Source: Tubiluchus corallicola (taxonomy: Eukaryota; Priapulida; Priapulimorpha; Priapulimorphida; Tubiluchidae). From it: DNA of 64,000 bases. Shown here in pieces: positions 61,201-64,000 of the stretch (position 1 is the stretch's first letter; each line of letters starts with the position of its first letter). The position numbers and the translations under genes were made by a program. The stretch is taken from assembly GCA_030141605.1 (NCBI GenBank), contig JAQGDQ010000373.1, forward strand, positions 1 to 64,000, written 5' to 3'. Below the pieces are notes generated by a model, which had not been told where the DNA came from, made no database searches, and saw only the letters and a program-made list of their open reading frames with translations.

Positions 61201-63733
61201 ACAACAATAAAAACGTAAAATGACAAAACAACATTCGTACATAATAAGTAAGGTGAACAAAGAAAAAATAATAAAGACAGAAAACATTTTAAATTACGAT
61301 AACAATTTTATTATAGACAGTCAAAAACATACATAAACATCAGCAAAATAATTATATAAGGAGAACTTACTTCAATCAGCATTCGTAACTGTAAGCTATA
61401 CATATATATAAATAAATCATATAATTAACAATTTAATATGGGCATATACATCTGTACAAACAGTAAGTGTTATTATATAAAAGGCATTTCAACTAATTGT
61501 GATATCTGCTTAGATATAAATGCAGTGCAATTGTCAATAACTACTTATATATTAGGTAATACTGTCACTAATACAGCACAAGTAATCGTGTATTGGGTTC
61601 ATATATATATAAACATCCATTAATCCAAAATAGAGATTGGCGAAAATGAACTATCAGCTTAGGGCGTCATAATGCTTTCATATATATATATCACTTTTAA
61701 ACATGAGTTCTACTTGTACAACCCTAGGAGGAAATAGGATATTTATGGTGCATAATAGTTCCAGTTTTAATAACATTGCTTCTAATAAGCGTGATACATT
61801 TCCTTATGAGCTGTACTGGCTTACTGAACGGGAAAACCACCTACCTGGCTTCTCGTATGAAGAAATTTATCTACATACATACTACAACAAAATAATGTAA
61901 ATATTGTTGTAAATTATTACTAACAAATATTGATAAATCTCACTGTTATGTAATATGTGCGAATAAAATCTTATACAGTGGCTGCCGCTTATTGTGGACA
62001 CCTCGGGCCAGCAGTGTATGTCCATATTAAGCGGCTGTCCATATTAAGCGAAGTGACCCATGAAGACCCTTCCCCTTCATTAAAAAAGGCAAAAAACTGT
62101 CTGTATCAACTCGTCTCCTGTTTTATTGAAAAAAAGAAGTCAGACGAGTTTGTTTGGCAGGAAACTTTTCTCTCAACCTTGAACGGAAGGAAGTTATCAC
62201 AGTTTCGAAGCTCTCAAGGCCACGGCAAACGGCGAACTGACTGATGCAATGACTCACACAGGCAGCAGAGCGGGAAGCTCTTTTCAATCACGCGCGCAGG
62301 CCGTGGTTGGCACGGCTGGTTCACGTGCCAAGAATGTTCGCTGTCCATATTAAGCGGCGGTTGTCCATATTAACCGGCGGATTTTATTAGGGGAAAATTC
62401 CGTCCCTCGCGAGTTGTCCACAATAACCGGCTGTCCACAATAACCGTGTCCATAATAAGCGGCGGCCACTGTATATGTATAAATAAATATAATAAATATA
62501 TTAATATAGCCAAATATGTTTGTTCCAAAGTGTTAGTACCAAAATAGTAATGGATACATTGTTATCTAGCTGCATATTTGACAATATATTATCGTTGTTC
62601 TCTATTATTAGTTAAAAGGGTGTTTACCCTCGGAAGTCCGCCCTGAAGTGGATCGAATGATTGAGTTGCTGGGCCTTGCGGAGAAAAAGTACGCCCTCTG
62701 TCAGACTCTCTCTGGTGGTCAGAAGCGGAAGGTTTCTGTGGGCATTGCACTTGTTGGAGGATCTAAGGTACAGTAGTTTCTAAACCCAGTTACTAAACAA
62801 TAAAATGCATTAAAAAAATTATTGAATTTTGATTATTAATTATACTTGATAAACTATTTGGAATGATAGTGTCTGCGCTGGACTTGGATTCGAGACCTTT
62901 GGATTACAAGTCAACCAAAGTTACCCCATAGCCATGTCTTGGCATAGAGCTTGTCATCCAGAGGTTCCTGGTTCGACTCCAGGGTTGGTCATGTTTTTTG
63001 GTATTTTCTCTTTTTTATTCAAGTTTGGTTTAAAGAATACGATAACCTGGATTTTTCATTGTACAATTATTTTTTATCTTAAGATTGCAAATAATTATGT
63101 TGGAAAAATAATCACCATTAACAGATATTTTTCCAAACATATTTTTCAGCGATTCCTGTTCAAATAAAATCTTGCTGTGGCAGGCTCCCTGTTTCAGTTT
63201 CTATTCCAATCAAAAGTAATGATTGGATTAAGAAAGTTTGTTTAATGTGATTAGTGTAATTTCGTTAGCACTACTGCAACTGTGCCGACGCATTATATAT
63301 CAGTATATGTATGAATATGTGTACTGGTAATGCAGTTTGTGCTTATCTTGGTCATGGAAAATCAATATTTGATCAGGGAAAAGCCAGGGAAAGTAATTTT
63401 AAAATTCTGTCAGGGAAAATTCTGTGGGAACCCTGTAAAAGCATATAAATGTACGTGGAATTTGTTGTTTGGTACGATTAAGAAAAAATCTTCTTCATAT
63501 TACCATTCTTTAAATTTTTAAGGTAGTTATACTCGATGAACCAACATCGGGAATGGATCCGGTAGCTCGCAGACACACGTGGGACCTCTTGCAAAAGGAG
63601 AGAGTCAACCGAACGATTCTTCTCTCCACGCATTTCATGGACGAAGCGGATTTGTTGGGAGACCGGATAGCTATCCTTGCAACCGGAACTCTACAATGTT
63701 GCGGAACCTCACTTTTTCTTAAGAAACTTTACG
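40040..63733 (+). CDS. ABCA3-like: Gene B: ABCA3-like full lipid transporter, 5' part (14 exons)
   Basis: Tandem paralogue of gene A, same strand, starting 6.3 kb after its stop. Exons: 40040-40205, 42348-42500, 43575-43704, 45434-45591, 47862-47967, 48986-49127, 50575-50812, 53757-53930, 55906-56087, 56259-56396, 58865-58982, 60508-60662, 62612-62767 and 63523-63733. Phases chain to 2,227 nt with no stop. Start ATG 40040 is the first Met after an in-frame TGA at 39998-40000 and has A at -3. Order: N-terminal amphipathic segment and first helix (residues 1-55), first extracellular loop (56-about 250), helices of half 1 (to about 483), linker (to 529), NBD1 (530 on). Walker A, signature, Walker B and H-loop are intact, with Arg where gene A has Trp. 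The gene runs off the right edge. By family knowledge it moves lipid across an intracellular or plasma membrane. Confidence 0.95.
40219..40434 (+). mobile_element. Family R2 MITE, copy 4, internally deleted
   Basis: Retains the repeated GGAAAATGCTGG-type left part and the TGTGGGAATCCTG right end. Starts about 14 bp after the donor of the first coding exon. Confidence 0.75.
40867..41535 (-). repeat. Family R5, inverted copy
   Basis: Begins AAAGGACAAGAAAAGGGGTA, the inverse of the right end at 13520, and carries the inverse of the GTATAAAACTTGTAAATTT-type block. Confidence 0.65.
41541..41980 (+). repeat. Family R5, forward partial copy
   Basis: Starts AAAGTACAAGAAAACACAGA directly after the inverted copy, making a head-to-head pair. 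Confidence 0.6.
42348..42500 (+). CDS. Gene B exon: extracellular loop 1, part 1
   Basis: Encodes [20 protein letters not shown] then [20 protein letters not shown]. The WxLAYxPS pattern is typical of the first ABCA extracellular loop. One sequon (NLT). Phase 1 on both sides. Confidence 0.9.
42741..43148 (+). repeat. 204-bp tandem duplication
   Basis: Two consecutive copies (42741-42944 and 42945-43148) with few differences; each holds GCAGAAATTGTTGAC and ends in an ACAATCACAAAAAATCA motif. Gene B intron. Confidence 0.92.
43285..43460 (-). mobile_element. Family R1 fragment, copy 9
   Basis: GTGTGCTTGCAAACCAAAAC and the next 160 bp only; the rest is missing. Confidence 0.78.
43575..43704 (+). 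CDS. Gene B exon: extracellular loop 1, part 2
   Basis: Encodes [20 protein letters not shown] then [13 protein letters not shown], comparable to the 'LAAVVFE' region of ABCA3. Phase 1 in, phase 2 out. A LINE fragment begins only a few bases after the donor, so ORFs running on from here are transposon-derived. Confidence 0.88.
43713..44545 (+). pseudogene. LINE reverse transcriptase fragment, broken
   Basis: Reading on the plus strand in pieces: [19 protein letters not shown] (RT domain start), [16 protein letters not shown] (motif A) and [20 protein letters not shown] (motif B), then a degraded motif C (LFADH instead of YADD). Jockey/CR1-type non-LTR element. Stops and at least one frameshift (around 44105) kill it. 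It starts 9 bp after the gene B exon ending at 43704. Confidence 0.9.
44588..44611 (+). repeat. Poly-T tract
   Basis: About 24 T, framed by related inverted sequences (TTTTAAATTTGAACAAAC and its inverse near 44639-44658); possibly the tail of a minus-strand retroelement. Confidence 0.7.
44850..45418 (-). mobile_element. piggyBac-like MITE (R3), copy 3
   Basis: TTAA at 44846-44849 and 45419-45422. The interior is inverted relative to the other two copies. It ends 15 bp before the exon at 45434, so the acceptor TTTTTAAATTTAG lies just outside the element. Confidence 0.88.
45434..45591 (+). CDS. Gene B exon: extracellular loop 1, part 3
   Basis: Encodes [20 protein letters not shown] then [18 protein letters not shown], matching the YxLRF...W.T...FP region of the ABCA loop. 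Sequon NES. Phase 2 in, phase 1 out, donor GTGAGT. Too short of an open frame to stand out on its own; found by phase matching. A TTAA element ends 15 bp upstream, at 45418. Confidence 0.88.
45714..46097 (+). mobile_element. Family R2 MITE, copy 5
   Basis: CAGGGTTCCCACAG to CTGTGGGAACCCTG: the cleanest ends of the family, 14 bp perfectly inverted. Internally shortened. Confidence 0.88.
46480..46790 (-). repeat. Dispersed repeat R7
   Basis: CTAGGCTATAGCCTAGGGTG and a CACAGGCAGTTACTG block, inverted relative to 51000-51310; a third copy is near 60745-60990. Family unknown. Confidence 0.65.
47148..47455. mobile_element. Inverted-repeat element R8, copy 2
   Basis: GGTCAAAGGTTAAGTGTACC to GGTACACTTAACCTTTGACC: 20-bp terminal inverted repeats matching at all but one position. 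Inverted relative to the copy at 26282. Confidence 0.82.
47862..47967 (+). CDS. Gene B exon: extracellular loop 1, part 4
   Basis: Encodes [20 protein letters not shown], a strong match to the ABCA motif GYIREGFLxxQxAVxxAI, followed by [16 protein letters not shown]. Phase 1 in, phase 2 out. 106 nt, found by motif and phase. Confidence 0.92.
48841..49012 (+). repeat. 86-bp tandem duplication of a splice acceptor region
   Basis: Copies at 48841-48926 and 48927-49012, both with AACAAAGGTTTCCCTCATTG and TTTTTTCTAGGTTTCCATTT. The second supplies the real acceptor (48984-48985). The first is a decoy that would lead to an in-frame TAA. Confidence 0.95.
48986..49127 (+). CDS. Gene B exon: helix 2 of half 1
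   Basis: Encodes [20 protein letters not shown] then [20 protein letters not shown] and QEKELKLK, the family pattern FPYPxYxxDxF, helix, VxEKExxLK. Phase 2 in, phase 0 out. The acceptor region is tandemly duplicated 86 bp upstream, leaving a decoy AG at 48898-48899. Confidence 0.92.
49511..49852. repeat. Very long hairpin, about 160-bp arms
   Basis: Arms 49511-49672 and 49688-49852 are near-perfect inverted copies, for example GCTCCTCTGCCAATGCTGTG against its reverse complement; loop about 15 bp. Foldback MITE or palindromic duplication. (TA)n tracts follow at 49857-49880 and 49953-49976. Confidence 0.93.
50029..50335 (-). repeat. LINE 3' tail, inverted
   Basis: Begins with a TAGATTAGATTAAATTTATT run, the inverse of a typical non-LTR 3' microsatellite tail, then GGTCGCCTAGCAACCACCCC. 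Related piece at 61050. Confidence 0.5.
50575..50812 (+). CDS. Gene B exon: helices 3 and 4 of half 1
   Basis: Encodes [20 protein letters not shown], the conserved EYMRxMGLxxWLHWxAWF motif, then two hydrophobic spans ending [13 protein letters not shown]. Phase 0 in, phase 1 out. Confidence 0.97.
51000..51310 (+). repeat. Dispersed repeat R7, plus copy
   Basis: TGCACCTGTTCGTTATATGG through CCCTAGGCTATAACCCATTT; see 46480. Confidence 0.65.
51548..51970 (+). repeat. Dispersed repeat R6, copy 3 (uninterrupted)
   Basis: CTGTGGAACTGCAGCACCCC through TTTTTGTTTAGGATTTTATC; gives the empty site for the R1 insertion at 39077. Confidence 0.8.
51985..52221. mobile_element. Tigger-like element R4, right half
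   Basis: GCTTCGTTTAATGACGTTTC and GCATTAGCGTCGTTAGACGA match 57046-57115. Left end missing. Confidence 0.7.
52738..53120 (+). pseudogene. LINE fragment: C-terminal end of ORF2
   Basis: [19 protein letters not shown], then after a gap and frame change [18 protein letters not shown] and [10 protein letters not shown]. This matches the usual end of CR1/L2-type ORF2 (LHGLAPxYLxDLL ... AFxxxAPxLWNxLP ... FKxxLKTHLF). Broken by an AT-rich insertion near 52830-52870. Gene B intron. Confidence 0.72.
53330..53710 (+). repeat. Dispersed repeat R10, copy 1
   Basis: ACTTAATTAACGGCAGGCGA, CTACTGTAAGATATTC and GCGAATGGCAAAATGCATGT are shared with 55360-55705; a partial relative is near 22300-22360. Ends 46 bp before the exon at 53757. 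Confidence 0.8.
53757..53930 (+). CDS. Gene B exon: helices of half 1
   Basis: Encodes [20 protein letters not shown] through [16 protein letters not shown], matching the ABCA run that ends in GxQLIxxFE. Phase 1 on both sides. A dispersed repeat (53330-53710) ends about 45 bp upstream of this acceptor. Confidence 0.96.
53931..55064. other. Gene B intron, unrecognised
   Basis: A C/G-rich patch at 54080-54150 (CTCCCCCAGCGGGGTC) forms a short hairpin. Nothing else recognised. Confidence 0.5.
55066..55142 (+). mobile_element. tRNA-like SINE head
   Basis: A-box TAGTTCAATGG and B-box GGTTCAACTCC at tRNA-like spacing. The would-be acceptor stem does not pair and the T stem has a mismatch, so I do not call a tRNA gene. 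Confidence 0.5.
55355..55705 (+). repeat. Dispersed repeat R10, copy 2
   Basis: Same blocks as 53330-53710, about 80% similar by eye. Both copies lie in consecutive introns of gene B. Confidence 0.78.
55906..56087 (+). CDS. Gene B exon: last helix of half 1
   Basis: Encodes [20 protein letters not shown], a helix ([20 protein letters not shown]) and [15 protein letters not shown], the strongly conserved PGxFGxPxPxYF motif. Phase 1 in, phase 0 out. The longer open frame reading past 56087 is intron. Confidence 0.96.
56259..56396 (+). CDS. Gene B exon: linker to NBD1
   Basis: Encodes [20 protein letters not shown] and [15 protein letters not shown], the segment that leads from half 1 into NBD1 (family: PSYWxG...E...AGIxIxxLxK). 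Phase 0 on both sides. Confidence 0.95.
56470..57125. mobile_element. Tigger-like MITE (R4), best copy
   Basis: CAGTAAGTCCTCGTTTAACG to an inverted GTTAAGCGAGAACTTACTG, with TA on each side (56468-56469 and 57126-57127). Internal GTTTCGTTTTAACAACGCTG motifs are the source of the tandem array at 10846. Confidence 0.88.
57178..57420. other. GC-rich block of unknown origin
   Basis: GGCTCGTGAGCCAGGGGTCC and CACCCGGGGGATGCGCCCGG stand out from the AT-rich surroundings. Not seen elsewhere in the window. Possibly part of a retroelement. Confidence 0.4.
57615..58114. mobile_element. hAT-like MITE with 8-bp target duplication
   Basis: CAGGGGTG to CACCCCTG, flanked by ACCTAGCG (57607-57614) and ACCTAGAG (58115-58122). 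Subterminal GGGCC-rich repeats (CCGGGCCAC, GCGGGCC). Non-autonomous. Confidence 0.88.
58115..58864. other. Gene B intron, unrecognised
   Basis: No repeat or exon recognised between the hAT-like element and the Walker A exon. Confidence 0.5.
58865..58982 (+). CDS. Gene B exon: NBD1 Walker A
   Basis: Encodes [18 protein letters not shown] and Walker [10 protein letters not shown]. Same length and phases as 1337-1454 in gene A. The 3' 85 nt differ at a single synonymous site. Confidence 0.97.
59387..60430. mobile_element. Tigger-like element (R4) holding a nested element
   Basis: CAGTAAGTCCTCGCTTAACG to CGTTAAGCGAGGACTTACTG. Longer than its relatives because 59749-60073 was inserted into it. 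Confidence 0.88.
59749..60073. mobile_element. Nested pogo/Tigger-like MITE
   Basis: CAGTCAACCCTCGTTAAACC to GACGAGGGTCGACTG, with TA at 59747-59748 and 60074-60075. Internal GTCCGATTTATCCGATAT and its partial inverse. The younger of the two insertions. Confidence 0.9.
60508..60662 (+). CDS. Gene B exon: NBD1 Q-loop
   Basis: Translates to exactly the same protein as 3171-3325, including the unusual GLCLQHD. Acceptor TTGCATAG, donor GTACAT. Phase 1 in, phase 0 out. Confidence 0.97.
60745..60990 (+). repeat. Dispersed repeat R7, third copy
   Basis: TATCCTAGGCCACCAGG and the AACACACCACAAGCAGTTA block. Confidence 0.55.
61050..61630 (-). repeat. LINE 3' tail-like fragment and AT-rich sequence
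   Basis: TTGAATTTATTTGTCTCATA and AGCATCCACCCCTATAGTGA resemble 50038-50160. The rest is AT-rich without structure. Confidence 0.45.
61976..62471. mobile_element. pogo/Tigger-like MITE
   Basis: CAGTGGCTGCCGCTTATTGT to ATAAGCGGCGGCCACTG, with TA on each side (61974-61975 and 62472-62473). TCCATATTAAGCGG is repeated inside both ends. Confidence 0.9.
62612..62767 (+). CDS. Gene B exon: NBD1 signature motif
   Basis: Encodes [10 protein letters not shown]. Protein identical to 4716-4871; six synonymous differences. Phase 0 on both sides. Confidence 0.97.
62925..63010 (+). mobile_element. tRNA-derived SINE-like fragment
   Basis: B-box GGTTCGACTCC within a perfect 5-bp T stem (CCTGG/CCAGG); no acceptor stem. 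T-rich tail follows. Confidence 0.45.
63093..63435 (+). mobile_element. Family R2 MITE, copy 6, left end missing
   Basis: Starts inside the family at ATAATCACCATTAACAGATA and ends CTGTGGGAACCCTG. Sits in the same intron of gene B as copy 1 does in gene A. Confidence 0.82.
63523..63733 (+). CDS. Gene B exon: NBD1 Walker B and H-loop
   Basis: Encodes [13 protein letters not shown] and [18 protein letters not shown] with the usual Arg. Donor GTAGGC at 63734. This is the last exon in the window; the next should be the counterpart of 7710-7959. Confidence 0.97.
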
Positions 63734-63784
63734 GTAGGCTGATTTTTGGGTAATCAATAACGCGTGAACCTCCTACATAGTGTT

Positions 63785-63900
63785 CGTTTACTGTTATTTT
63801 CCTTTTCACTGTGTTTCACTACGGAAGCCGGCAAGCTACCACCCAAGCTCAACATTAAGCTCAGTCACCCAGGCCTGTCTGTCTTATTATCATAGCTTTT
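63785..63900 (-). mobile_element. Decayed R3 fragment
   Basis: TTTCACTACGGAAGCCGGC and CTCAGTCACCCAGGCCTGTC resemble the GC-richer end of R3 (44855-44960). No TTAA border. Confidence 0.5.
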
Positions 63901-64000
63901 TTGTATCATGAACGTGTATGTTCTAATAATTATGAATAAGCGGCAACACTAGTCGACCATTAATGCCCTGATTTGGTGGTAAATACGATACTTTTTAGTC

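Overview
The window is animal nuclear DNA. Genes are split into short exons of about 95-760 bp with GT-AG introns of about 170-3,700 bp. The sequence is AT-rich and crowded with DNA transposons, LINE fragments and minisatellites. The proteins are closest, by recall, to vertebrate ABCA3-type full lipid transporters. The repeat mix (pogo/Tigger-, hAT- and piggyBac-like miniature elements, a non-LTR reverse transcriptase) and intron style suggest an invertebrate metazoan, but I cannot name the lineage.

Only two protein-coding genes are supportable. They lie head-to-tail on the + strand. Gene A (exons 1337-33781) enters from the left edge. The window holds its last 17 exons: NBD1, the second transmembrane half with its large extracellular loop, a linker carrying a coding minisatellite, NBD2 and the stop codon. 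I chained all splice phases and they give one open frame of 4,008 nt (1,335 residues plus stop). Gene B (exons 40040-63733) supplies what gene A lacks here: the start codon, first transmembrane half and NBD1 in 14 exons (2,227 nt, about 742 residues). It then leaves by the right edge. The four NBD1 exons have the same lengths and phases in both genes (118, 155, 156, 211 nt).

Layout: 1-1336, gene A intron with a perfect-TIR element at its start; 1337-7959, NBD1 of gene A; 7960-12231, introns with Tigger- and hAT-like elements and a small linker exon; 12232-19104, second transmembrane half, with two 51-bp minisatellites in one intron; 19105-24254, introns, a LINE fragment, a piggyBac-like element, linker and NBD2 Walker A; 24255-33781, the rest of NBD2 in introns carrying a solo LTR, a piggyBac-like element and a 1.5-kb 39-bp minisatellite; 33782-40039, intergenic, mostly unrecognised, with a possible 5' leader of gene B; 40040-56396, first transmembrane half of gene B; 56397-63733, introns full of pogo/Tigger- and hAT-like elements and the NBD1 exons of gene B.

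The most informative signal is a sharply bounded near-identity tract between the NBD1 exons of the two genes. It contains only synonymous differences and also covers a stretch of one intron, while both flanks diverge. This looks like gene conversion between tandem duplicates. Other points: an Arg-to-Trp change after the H-loop in gene A, a 17-residue repeat growing inside the linker, and a tandem duplication that made a decoy splice acceptor in gene B. I see no RNA gene I would call functional, no CRISPR array, no operon structure and no evidence of a new kind of molecular system beyond this gene pair and its repeats.
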